From Phocaeicola sartorii JCM 17136 = DSM 21941 (GTDB lineage: Bacteria > Bacteroidota > Bacteroidia > Bacteroidales > Bacteroidaceae): a stretch of DNA of 64,000 nt. The stretch lies in contig NZ_BAKM01000027.1 in the NCBI RefSeq assembly GCF_000614185.1, forward strand, positions 19,568 to 83,567, read 5' to 3'. Both the position numbers and the translations under genes were made by a program. Under the pieces are notes generated by a model. That model searched no databases, was not told the DNA's origin, and worked only from the letters and a program-made list of their open reading frames with translations. How positions within the stretch are numbered: position 1 is the stretch's first letter; each line of letters opens with the position of its first letter. Positions 55,821-64,000 of the stretch are shown here, one piece after another.

Positions 55821-58800
55821 ATGAATTTAAGAACCTTTATAGAACGCCCCATCCTGTCGGCCGTTATTTCTATTTCGATAGTGGTAGTGGGGATCATCGG
55901 GTTGTTCACTTTACCCGTCGAGCAATATCCGGACATCGCTCCGCCTACCATTCAGGTGAACACTTCTTATTTCGGTGCCAGTGCGGAAACTCTTCAGAAG
56001 AGTGTTATCGCCCCGCTGGAGGAAGCGATTAACGGTGTGGAAAACATGACTTATATGACCTCTACCGCTTCAAATGCCGGAGTAGTGGACATCACTGTGT
56101 ATTTTAAACAAGGGACAGATCCTGATATGGCGGCTGTTAATGTGCAAAACCGTGTATCCAAGGCAACCGGACAGCTTCCTGCCGAAGTGACCCGGGTGGG
56201 CGTGACCACCTCGAAGCGGCAGACCAGTATCTTGCAGATGTTCTCACTGTATAGTCCGGATGATTCGTATGATGAGAAATTCTTGTCCAACTATATCAGT
56301 ATCAATCTGAAACCTGCTGTTCTCCGTATCCAGGGGGTGGGTGATATGATGATTATGGGGGGTGATTACAGTATGCGTATCTGGATGAAACCTGATGTGA
56401 TGGCCCAGTATAAATTGATTCCGTCGGATGTGGCACAGGTGCTGGCTGAACAGAATATTGAATCGGCTACCGGTTCATTCGGTGAAAACTCTGATGAGAC
56501 TTACCAATATACCATGAAGTACAAAGGCCGTCTGATTACTCCGGAAGAGTTTGGGGATATTGTGATCCGTTCTTCGGATAATGGCGAAGTGTTGAAACTG
56601 AAAGAAATTGCCGATATCGAGATGGGCGAAGAAAGCTATGCCTATCACGGGGCTATGAATGGTCATCCTGGTATTTCCTGTATGATTTTTCAGACAGCGG
56701 GATCTAATGCGACAGAAGTGAACAATAAGATTGACGCCTTTTTGGAAGAAGCGAGGAAGGATCTGCCCAAAGGGGTGGAGATGGTTCAGGTTATGAGCTC
56801 TAATGACTTTTTGTACGCATCGATTCATGAGGTGGTAAAGACCTTGTTCGAGGCCATCTTTCTGGTGATCTTGATTGTGTATGTATTCTTGCAGGATATT
56901 CGTTCTACCGTTATTCCGTTGGTGGGTATCATTGTGTCCTTGATTGGTACATTTGCCTTTATGTCCATAGCCGGATTCAGTATCAACCTGATTACTCTGT
57001 TTGCCTTGGTACTGGTGATCGGTACGGTGGTGGATGACGCCATCGTTGTCGTCGAGGCGGTGCAGGCGCGTTTTGATGTGGGCTATCGTTCTTCTTATAT
57101 GGCCAGCATTGATGCGATGAAGGGAATCAGTAATGCGGTTATTTCTTCCTCATTGGTATTTATGGCTGTGTTTATTCCGGTTTCGTTCATGAGTGGGACT
57201 TCCGGCACGTTCTATACTCAGTTTGGCTTGACTATGGCGGTTGCCGTAGGTATCTCTGCCGTCAATGCACTGACTTTGAGTCCGGCGTTGTGTGCTTTGT
57301 TCTTGAAACCGTATATCAATGAGGATGGTACAGAGAAAAACAATTTTGCGGCACGTTTCCGTAAAGCGTTCAATGCGGCTTTCGATGCGATGATTGAAAG
57401 ATATAAGAAAGGGGTATTGTTCTTTATTAAGCGCAAATGGATGGTATGGACACTTCTCGCGGCTTCGGTGGTACTGTTGGCTTTCTTGATGAATACAACT
57501 AAAACCAGTTTGGTGCCTGATGAAGACCAGGGGGTTGTGTTTGTCAATGTCAGCACGGCGGCTGGCAGTTCATTGAAAACGACCAATGACGTGATGATGC
57601 GTATTGAAAAGCGTATGGTAGATATTCCGCAGGTATTGCATGTGCAGCGTGTGGCAGGTTATGATCTGCTGTCGGGACAGGGTAACTCTTTTGGTATGTT
57701 GATTCTGAAACTGAAACCTTGGGATGAGCGTGAAGGAAAAGAAAATGATGTCCAGGCAGTAATCGGACAAGTGTATGGCCGTACGGTGGATATCAAGGAT
57801 GCCAGTATATTTGCTATTTCTCCGGGTATGATTCCGGGCTATGGGATGGGTAATGCGTTGGAACTTCACATGCAGGATAAGCAAGGGGGTGATGTGGGTA
57901 CTTTCTTCAATACCACCCAGCAATATCTGGGTGCGCTGAACCAGCGCCCCGAGATCGCGATGGCATACTCTACTTTCGATATCCGTTATCCGCAATGGAC
58001 GGTAGAGGTGGATGCTTCCAAGTGTAAGCGTGCCGGTATTACTCCGGATGCCGTTCTGAGCACATTATCCGGTTATTATGGAGGACAGTATGTTTCAAAC
58101 TTCAATCGTTTCTCTAAAGTGTATAAGGTAATGATTCAGGCCGATCCGAAATACCGTGTGGATGAGGCTTCATTAAACAATATGTTTGTACGTATGTCAA
58201 ATGGTGAGATGGCCCCGCTGGGGCAGTTCGTGACATTGACCCGTAGTTATGGGGCGGAATCGTTGAGCCGTTTCAATATGTTCAACTCTATTGCGGTGAA
58301 TGCGATGCCTGCCGAAGGGTATAGTACCGGTGATGCTATCCGTGCCGTTCAGGAAACTGCTGTACAGGCTCTTCCGAAAGGCTTTGGATATGATTTCGGT
58401 GGTATAACCCGTGAGGAAACCGATCAGGGTGGAACAACCATCATCATCTTCGGTATCTGCTTCCTGATGATTTACTTGATTTTGAGTGCGCTTTACGAAA
58501 GTTTCCTCATTCCGTTTGCCGTGTTGCTGTCCGTACCGTTCGGTCTGATGGGCAGCTTCCTGTTTGCGAAGATGATGGGACTGGAAAACAATATTTACTT
58601 GCAGACCGGTTTGATTATGCTGATTGGCTTGCTTGCCAAGACTGCCATACTGCTGACCGAGTACGCCACCGAGCGTCGTAAGGCTGGTATGAGTCTGACT
58701 TCTGCCGCACTTTCTGCCGCCAAAGCTCGTTTGCGTCCTATTCTGATGACGGCCGGAACAATGATTTTCGGTCTGTTCCCGTTGATGGTTGCCAGTGGCG

Positions 58801-59036
58801 TAGGTGCTAATGGCAACAGTTCACTGGGAACAGGTACTGTGGGGGGTATGGTGGTCGGTACGCTGGCATTGCTGTTTATCGTACCTTCTTTGTTTATCGT
58901 ATTCCAATATTTGCAGGAAAAGGTACGTCCTATTCAGTTCCAGCCGGCGTCCGATTGGCAGATTCAGGAGGAATGTGTAGAAGCAAAAGAAGAGAGACAA
59001 CACCACATCGAAAGCAAAAACAAAGAGAAAAAATGA
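55821..59036 (+). CDS. RND multidrug efflux transporter, HAE1 (AcrB-like)
   Basis: 1071 residues, with twelve membrane segments and two large periplasmic loops. The proton-relay acidic pair is GTVVDDAIVVVEA, and the matching Lys lies in LIGLLAKTAILLTEYA. FIERPILSAVISISIVVVG is the typical N-terminus. It exports drugs, bile salts or detergents using proton flow. The final TGA overlaps the next start (ATGA). Confidence 0.95.
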   Translation: MNLRTFIERPILSAVISISIVVVGIIGLFTLPVEQYPDIAPPTIQVNTSYFGASAETLQKSVIAPLEEAINGVENMTYMTSTASNAGVVDITVYFKQGTDPDMAAVNVQNRVSKATGQLPAEVTRVGVTTSKRQTSILQMFSLYSPDDSYDEKFLSNYISINLKPAVLRIQGVGDMMIMGGDYSMRIWMKPDVMAQYKLIPSDVAQVLAEQNIESATGSFGENSDETYQYTMKYKGRLITPEEFGDIVIRSSDNGEVLKLKEIADIEMGEESYAYHGAMNGHPGISCMIFQTAGSNATEVNNKIDAFLEEARKDLPKGVEMVQVMSSNDFLYASIHEVVKTLFEAIFLVILIVYVFLQDIRSTVIPLVGIIVSLIGTFAFMSIAGFSINLITLFALVLVIGTVVDDAIVVVEAVQARFDVGYRSSYMASIDAMKGISNAVISSSLVFMAVFIPVSFMSGTSGTFYTQFGLTMAVAVGISAVNALTLSPALCALFLKPYINEDGTEKNNFAARFRKAFNAAFDAMIERYKKGVLFFIKRKWMVWTLLAASVVLLAFLMNTTKTSLVPDEDQGVVFVNVSTAAGSSLKTTNDVMMRIEKRMVDIPQVLHVQRVAGYDLLSGQGNSFGMLILKLKPWDEREGKENDVQAVIGQVYGRTVDIKDASIFAISPGMIPGYGMGNALELHMQDKQGGDVGTFFNTTQQYLGALNQRPEIAMAYSTFDIRYPQWTVEVDASKCKRAGITPDAVLSTLSGYYGGQYVSNFNRFSKVYKVMIQADPKYRVDEASLNNMFVRMSNGEMAPLGQFVTLTRSYGAESLSRFNMFNSIAVNAMPAEGYSTGDAIRAVQETAVQALPKGFGYDFGGITREETDQGGTTIIIFGICFLMIYLILSALYESFLIPFAVLLSVPFGLMGSFLFAKMMGLENNIYLQTGLIMLIGLLAKTAILLTEYATERRKAGMSLTSAALSAAKARLRPILMTAGTMIFGLFPLMVASGVGANGNSSLGTGTVGGMVVGTLALLFIVPSLFIVFQYLQEKVRPIQFQPASDWQIQEECVEAKEERQHHIESKNKEKK

Positions 59037-60406
59037 AAAGACAGATGATCACTCTGACTGTCGCGGTGCTCACACTGAGCGGCTGCGGCATATATACCCA
59101 ATATAAACCTGCAACCGAAGTGCCCGGGAATTTGTATGGGGAAGAGGTGGCGGTTGCTGATACTGTGGATAATATCGGCAGACTGGGCTGGCAGGAGGTT
59201 TTTACTGATCCGCGGCTTCAGGAATTGATAGAGCAAGGATTGCGGAACAATACGGATTTGCAGTCTGCACAATGGCGTGTGAAGGAGGCGGAGGCTGCTA
59301 TGCTGTCAGCCAAATTGGCTTATCTGCCTTCTTTCGCTCTGTCACCTCAAGGGACAGCAAGTAGTTTTGATAAAGGAAAAGCTGCACAAACTTATACTTT
59401 ACCGGTAGCGGCAAGTTGGGAAATTGATATTTTCGGCCGTGTCCGTAATGCGAAACGTCAGGCGAAGGCATTGCTGGAACAGAGCCGTGACTATAAACAG
59501 GCTGTCCGGACGCAGCTGATAGCCGGTATAGCTAATACTTACTATACCTTGCTGATGTTGGACAATCAGCTGGACATTTCTGTCCGGACTGAAAAGTCCT
59601 GGAAGGAAACCGTAGATGCGACTCGTGCTCTGATGGAAGCCGGATTGGCAAATGAAGCTGCTGTTTCACAAATGGAAGCTACCTATTATACTATATGTAC
59701 CTCGGTGCTTGATTTGAAAGAACAAATCAACCGGGTAGAGAACAGTTTATCGTTATTGTTGGCTGAGTCTCCTCATGCCATTGAGAGAACGGGCACATGG
59801 GACAGCTCTTACATGTTGAAGGAACATTTCCCGGTAGGCATTCCTGTGCAGATGCTTGCCAACCGTCCCGATGTGCGCAGTGCGGAGCGTTCGTTGGAAG
59901 CGGCTTTCTATGCCACAAATCAGGCTCGTTCCGCTTTTTATCCTTCTATTGTTTTAAGTGGAAGTGCGGGATGGACTAATTCTGCCGGAAGTATGATTGT
60001 CAATCCGGGCAAGTTCATTGCAACGGCGGTAGCTTCACTGACCCAGCCGCTTTTTAATAAAGGTGCGAACATCGCACAACTAAAGATAGCTAAGGCTCAG
60101 CAGGAAGAAGCAAAACTGGTTTTTCAACAGGCTTTGTTGAATGCCGGAAGTGAAGTGAACGAGGCTTTGGTGAAATACCAGACAGCCCGTGATAAGTCTG
60201 CTTATTATGACAAACAAATAAATTCATTAAATAAAGCTTTGGAAAGCACCTCTTTGCTGATGCAGCATGGAAATACGACTTATCTGGAAGTCTTGACGGC
60301 TCAGCAGACTTTGCTGAACGCGGAACTGGCCCAGGTTGCCAACCGCTTTGCTGAAGTGCAGGGCGTGATCAATCTCTATCAGGCATTGGGCGGAGGTTGT
60401 GACTAA
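59033..60406 (+). CDS. RND outer-membrane channel lipoprotein, TolC/NodT family
   Basis: 457 residues from ATG 59033, which overlaps the pump stop by 4 bp. Lipobox LSGC. Two TolC-like repeats of long helices are seen. NRPDVRSAERSLEAAFY and LTQPLFNKGANIAQLKIAKA are classic motifs of the family. It completes a three-part efflux pump with the adaptor and the transporter. A terminator follows. Confidence 0.94.
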   Translation: MKRQMITLTVAVLTLSGCGIYTQYKPATEVPGNLYGEEVAVADTVDNIGRLGWQEVFTDPRLQELIEQGLRNNTDLQSAQWRVKEAEAAMLSAKLAYLPSFALSPQGTASSFDKGKAAQTYTLPVAASWEIDIFGRVRNAKRQAKALLEQSRDYKQAVRTQLIAGIANTYYTLLMLDNQLDISVRTEKSWKETVDATRALMEAGLANEAAVSQMEATYYTICTSVLDLKEQINRVENSLSLLLAESPHAIERTGTWDSSYMLKEHFPVGIPVQMLANRPDVRSAERSLEAAFYATNQARSAFYPSIVLSGSAGWTNSAGSMIVNPGKFIATAVASLTQPLFNKGANIAQLKIAKAQQEEAKLVFQQALLNAGSEVNEALVKYQTARDKSAYYDKQINSLNKALESTSLLMQHGNTTYLEVLTAQQTLLNAELAQVANRFAEVQGVINLYQALGGGCD

Positions 60407-60443
60407 TTTAGCATACTGTTATCTTCAACGTGTTGAAGGAAGA

Positions 60444-60480
60444 GAAAGCCGCTCTCCGTGAGGAAAGCGGCTTTCCTTTA
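60444..60480 (+). terminator. Efflux operon terminator
   Basis: GAAAGCCGCT/AGCGGCTTTC, a perfect 10-bp stem with a 12-base loop, followed by CTTTATG. Confidence 0.7.
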
Positions 60481-60488
60481 TGGGTATA

Positions 60489-61721
60489 TCAGGGTTCCAC
60501 TATGGCACAAACCGGATTGGAGTCTTCATTGATTTCTTGTAAGAAGCTTAGCTTCCCTTCTTGTACAACTCCCGGGTTTTTATCCATCCATTCATCTATC
60601 TTCCCGATTTCCAATAAAGTGGCATACTCTCCCTCTTCTGTACAAGCGGTGGGATAGAAAGGCATGAAATGTGTCAGATCATCTGCCAGTCCCTTATTAG
60701 CATCGTTCATATAAGTCACCTGTTTTTCTTTGTCGTATATGCCGTAGAACGGTTTTTTCTTATTGTATAATCCTTGTAGGGATATGAAGAAGAGGCGTTT
60801 GGGGGTTTCCAGGATAGTGGTGACTACGATGTAATTGTCCGTATCTTCTTTCTGTCCCATTTTTTCGGCCGGGAAATGCCATTGTCCGGTATGGAAGGTG
60901 GTGTGGACAGTAGCTTCGTGTCCTTTGATGTCATAGATCGTGTCATTGAACGTTTTTCTGAAACGTATGCTGCCGTTGCTTTGCCAAAGTGAAGGCTGGT
61001 CTATGGGAAGAGCGGTCATTGTTCCATTCTGATAATTTATATAGATTAATCCTCCTATACCAGCGTTACCGGGTAGTTGTTTGAATACGTTGATGCTGGA
61101 TATCTGATCCATGCCCATGGGATCCCCCGGGTTGGCAAATTCCGGCAAGGAGTCTTTGACTTCTCCCTGCTCGTTGAAGTAAAGTAACGCACTTGCTTGC
61201 GGTTGTCCTATTCCTTCTCCGTAATGGGCAAGGATCAGGGAGTCGGCGAAAGTGAAATAAAGAGTCGGGGAGATATTTTGTGGCAGGCTTGCTTGCCCTA
61301 GATAGTTGCCTTTTGCGTCATATTTTACCAGATTGTCGGGCTGGCGGTAAAAGTAGAGATGGTTGGTCCGGGGATGAATGAAGCAGTTGGCATTGCTGTA
61401 TCCTTGTGGGTCTTCCCCTTTGTGGCCGATGCTGCCGAGGTATTTCCCGGTTTGTTTGTCGAATGACAGGCATCGTCCGTTGGTGGAGACGAAGATGTGG
61501 TCTTTGGACAGCTTGATGGAATAAGAGTTGCCGATCAGGGACGAGTCTGTTGTTTCCAAAGGGATGTAACGGATCTCTTTTCCCAATTGGGAAAGCTTTA
61601 ACTCGGTGGGGTGTTCTAAACTTGCGGCAATGTCGATCGCATCCGGGTGGCCGGCATTGTTCTGGGGGGCACAGGAGCCTAATAATAGGATCAGGCCGCC
61701 TAGGATGATTGTTTTTTTCAT
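60489..61721 (-). CDS. Six-bladed beta-propeller lipoprotein
   Basis: 410 residues. Lipobox LLGSC. ELKLSQLGKEIRYIPLETTDSSLIG begins a set of propeller blades, with SKDHIFVSTNGRCLSFDKQTGKYLGSIG as the next one. It resembles the six-bladed propeller family common in Bacteroides. Function unknown. Convergent with the efflux operon. Confidence 0.87.
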   Translation of the reverse strand: MKKTIILGGLILLLGSCAPQNNAGHPDAIDIAASLEHPTELKLSQLGKEIRYIPLETTDSSLIGNSYSIKLSKDHIFVSTNGRCLSFDKQTGKYLGSIGHKGEDPQGYSNANCFIHPRTNHLYFYRQPDNLVKYDAKGNYLGQASLPQNISPTLYFTFADSLILAHYGEGIGQPQASALLYFNEQGEVKDSLPEFANPGDPMGMDQISSINVFKQLPGNAGIGGLIYINYQNGTMTALPIDQPSLWQSNGSIRFRKTFNDTIYDIKGHEATVHTTFHTGQWHFPAEKMGQKEDTDNYIVVTTILETPKRLFFISLQGLYNKKKPFYGIYDKEKQVTYMNDANKGLADDLTHFMPFYPTACTEEGEYATLLEIGKIDEWMDKNPGVVQEGKLSFLQEINEDSNPVCAIVEP

Positions 61722-61799
61722 AGTAGTATATTTATGAAAGAAAAGAAGTTGTTTGTATGAGCAACTTCTTTTCTTTGTGTTTGAATCATATTGTGTCTG

Positions 61800-62351
61800 T
61801 TATCTTGCTGCAAAGAACAAGGAACTTCCTGTAGCCATTCTTGCGGTGGCAATGCCTTGCGCATCGGGAGTAACTGTCATGGAAGTGCCGTTTTGCAGGC
61901 TCATGGTAGCAGTTCCGTCTTCGTTCATTTTTACCAGTTCGAAGCTTTGTCCGTCAGCAACAGCGTTCCATGTATTGTTCTCTTTGTTATAGACCAGGTC
62001 AACAGATTTGTCTTCTCCTTTTTTAGTAATGGTATAACCATTTTCGTTGGTTTTAACCAGGTATTCACCGTTTTCTCCTTGTACGGTCTTTACTTCACCA
62101 ATGGAAGCCGTGGGATTGGAGCCGCTCCAGAATTCGATGGAATTTAAAACCAGGACATCCGCCAGGTAGGCGATTTCATACACCGGGACAATATGGAAAG
62201 CAAGGAAGATAAGTTCGTTGACAAACTTGTTGCTTACCCCTTGGTTCCAGTCTTTCAAACTATTCCATAATCCGAAAGAACCGATGCATGATGAAAATAA
62301 GACGCTGCCACTCAATATGGCACAGACAAGAAGAGTTTTGCTTTTCTTCAT
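61800..62351 (-). CDS. DUF3332-type lipoprotein
   Basis: 183 residues from ATG 62351. An open frame running to 62426 overlaps the promoter box TATCTTTG (62431-62424) and is rejected. Lipobox LFSSC, then IGSFGLWNSLKDWNQGVSNKFVNELIF and a hydrophobic stretch VPVYEIAYLADVLVLNSIEF, typical of DUF3332. Such proteins are small membrane-associated lipoproteins. Function unknown. Confidence 0.88.
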   Translation of the reverse strand: MKKSKTLLVCAILSGSVLFSSCIGSFGLWNSLKDWNQGVSNKFVNELIFLAFHIVPVYEIAYLADVLVLNSIEFWSGSNPTASIGEVKTVQGENGEYLVKTNENGYTITKKGEDKSVDLVYNKENNTWNAVADGQSFELVKMNEDGTATMSLQNGTSMTVTPDAQGIATARMATGSSLFFAAR

Positions 62352-62423
62352 GATCAATAAAGTTAAGTTTATAAAAAGTGAATTTATGACGATTCTCCAC
62401 CACGAAGTGATTTTATCGTTACG

Positions 62424-62480
62424 CAAAGATAGAACTTTTTTATGGAAAGAGGCTTCTCTGCTTAAAAAACTGTATCTTTG
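62424..62480. promoter_or_regulatory. Divergent -7 boxes for the DUF3332 gene and the MFS transporter
   Basis: Minus strand TATCTTTG (62431-62424) and plus strand TATCTTTG (62473-62480). Confidence 0.6.
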
Positions 62481-62524
62481 TATTCCGAATATGAAAAACT
62501 ATTAATTAAAAATCCTATAAAAGA

Positions 62525-63913
62525 ATGAAAGAACGAATTCAAAAAAAGCTCAATGACTCCAAGGCTCTCCGGTGGAGTGTGTTGGTGCTGGTGGCTTTCA
62601 CCATGTTGTGCGGTTATTTCTTGACCGATGTAATGTCCCCCTTAAAACCGATGCTTGAAAAGGAGCTGCTGTGGGATAGTCTGGATTATGGTATTTTTAC
62701 CAGTGCGTACGGCTGGTTCAATGTTTTTGCCTTTATGCTTATTATCGGTGGCATCATTCTGGATAAGATGGGAGTGCGTTTCACCGGAATGGGAGCCTGT
62801 CTTTTGATGGTGCTGGGCTGTGGATTAAAATATTATGCTATTTCTACGACATTTGCCGAGGGGAGCACTTTGCTTGGAATGAAAACTCAGGTGGCGATGG
62901 CTGCGTTGGGATACGCCATATTCGGTGTCGGTGTGGAGATTGCCGGCATCACGGTCTCGAAAATCATTGTGAAGTGGTTCAAGGGAAAAGAAATGGCTCT
63001 GGCCATGGGGATGGAGATGGCGACAGCCCGTTTAGGTACAATGCTGGCTCTGGCTGTTACAGTGCCTATCGCTACTTTCTTTGGCGTTACTGATAGTGAG
63101 GGTGTGTTCCATCCTAATATCCCTGCTCCGTTGTTGTTGTGTCTTGTCATGCTTTGTATCGGCACGGTGGCATTCTTTATTTATACGTTCTATGACAAGA
63201 AGCTGGATGCTTCTTTGGAAGAGGGAGGAGCTGAACCTGAAGAGCCTTTCCGTATGAAAGACATTTTGTTGATTGTTTCCAATAAAGGATTCTGGCTGAT
63301 CGCATTGCTGTGTGTCTTGTTTTATTCGGCCGTATTCCCTTTCTTGAAATATGCCACCGACCTGATGGTGCAGAAATATAATGTGGACCCGGAACTGGCA
63401 GGCACTATTCCTAGTCTGTTGCCGTTGGGCACCTTGTTCCTTACTCCGCTCTTCGGTAATGTATATGACCGTATAGGCAGGGGAGCTACATTGATGATTA
63501 TCGGTTCCGTGTTGTTGATCTTTGTTCATACCATGTTTGCGTTGCCCATTTTGAATGTATGGTGGTTTGCTACGATCATCATGATCATATTGGGTATTGG
63601 CTTTTCTTTGGTACCATCGGCCATGTGGCCTTCTGTGCCTAAGATTATTCCGGAAAAGCAGTTGGGTACAGCTTATGCATTGATCTTCTGGGTGCAAAAC
63701 TGGGGGCTGATGGGCGTACCTGCTTTGATCGGTTTTGTCTTGAATGAGTATTGCAAGGGGCCGGTAGTGGATGGAATGCAGACTTATGATTATACACTTC
63801 CCATGTGGATCTTTGCAGGCTTTGGGGTGGCTGCCTTGTGCTTTGCTTTGTGGCTGAAAGGTGAGAACAGGAAAAAGGGCTATGGATTGGAAGAACCCAA
63901 TATTAAAAAGTAA
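62525..63913 (+). CDS. MFS transporter (MFSD1-like)
   Basis: 462 residues with about twelve membrane segments. The loop after helix 2 has GGIILDKMGVRFTGMG, the MFS motif A in a divergent form, and a second one is NVYDRIGRGATLMIIG. The general pattern resembles the MFSD1 branch, whose animal members carry dipeptides. The substrate here is unknown. Monocistronic, ended by a strong terminator. Confidence 0.85.
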   Translation: MKERIQKKLNDSKALRWSVLVLVAFTMLCGYFLTDVMSPLKPMLEKELLWDSLDYGIFTSAYGWFNVFAFMLIIGGIILDKMGVRFTGMGACLLMVLGCGLKYYAISTTFAEGSTLLGMKTQVAMAALGYAIFGVGVEIAGITVSKIIVKWFKGKEMALAMGMEMATARLGTMLALAVTVPIATFFGVTDSEGVFHPNIPAPLLLCLVMLCIGTVAFFIYTFYDKKLDASLEEGGAEPEEPFRMKDILLIVSNKGFWLIALLCVLFYSAVFPFLKYATDLMVQKYNVDPELAGTIPSLLPLGTLFLTPLFGNVYDRIGRGATLMIIGSVLLIFVHTMFALPILNVWWFATIIMIILGIGFSLVPSAMWPSVPKIIPEKQLGTAYALIFWVQNWGLMGVPALIGFVLNEYCKGPVVDGMQTYDYTLPMWIFAGFGVAALCFALWLKGENRKKGYGLEEPNIKK

Positions 63914-63930
63914 TGGATGGCTTATATAGC

Positions 63931-63965
63931 AAAAAGAGGATGTTCGCCGGAACATCCTCTTTTTG
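63931..63965 (+). terminator. MFS gene terminator
   Basis: AAAAAGAGGATGTTC/GAACATCCTCTTTTT, a perfect 15-bp stem with a 4-base loop. Confidence 0.9.
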
Positions 63966-64000
63966 CCTATATAGGGATGAGATTGGAATTTTAGTCTTTG

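Overview
The window looks like chromosomal DNA of a gut Bacteroidales bacterium, most probably Bacteroides or Phocaeicola (vulgatus/dorei-like). I infer this from the many promoter boxes of the form TAnnTTTG (some with TTTG 19-21 bp upstream), starts that rarely carry a Shine-Dalgarno sequence, and families typical of the group: LruC-domain lipoproteins, BACON/BspA-type surface proteins, DUF3256, DUF3332, DUF3836 and DUF4290 proteins, and diaminopimelate dehydrogenase. No tRNA, rRNA, transposase or CRISPR array was recognised.

Layout. 1-1032 is the 3' end of an exported-looking protein of unknown function. 1275-8381 is an accessory operon: a 590-residue protein with TIR-like and SLOG-like regions, a giant membrane-anchored P-loop NTPase (about 1668 residues once two apparent base losses are repaired) and a small coiled-coil protein. 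It is the best candidate here for an undescribed conflict or defence system. A zeta-toxin-like kinase follows at 8638. 9748-26627 is mostly housekeeping: rplM-rpsI, rpsB-tsf, SUI1 factor, rex, ispF, menA, nadD, gmk, yicC, tsaB, murA, rimM, a M23 peptidase, dxr and rseP. A non-coding stretch at 26765-27095 has the marks of a small RNA gene. 27199-29939 carries nrdG and nrdD (anaerobic ribonucleotide reductase) behind a cobalamin riboswitch. Then come a hemolysin-III-like protein, a CCA-adding-type enzyme, ruvA, ddh, lgt, two tandem LruC lipoproteins, a 700-bp gap rich in palindromes, and a PfkB sugar kinase.

42013-49084 is a second accessory locus: an ECF sigma factor, a membrane anti-sigma-like protein, a secreted protein, a BACON/leucine-rich-repeat lipoprotein and a four-repeat lipoprotein. 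Two of these genes share an unusual promoter-like sequence that probably defines the regulon. The rest of the window holds an ACT protein and a phenylacetate-CoA-ligase-type enzyme, rpmE2, class II fructose-bisphosphate aldolase, an AraC regulator divergent from an RND efflux operon, a beta-propeller lipoprotein, a DUF3332 lipoprotein and an MFS transporter.

A warning for any reader: at least ten genes, several essential (tsf, murA, lgt, rseP), are broken by shifts that a single restored base repairs, nearly always a lost base and often a G or C within a short run. This is most likely sequence or assembly error. I therefore report these genes as single full-length loci and name the break points.
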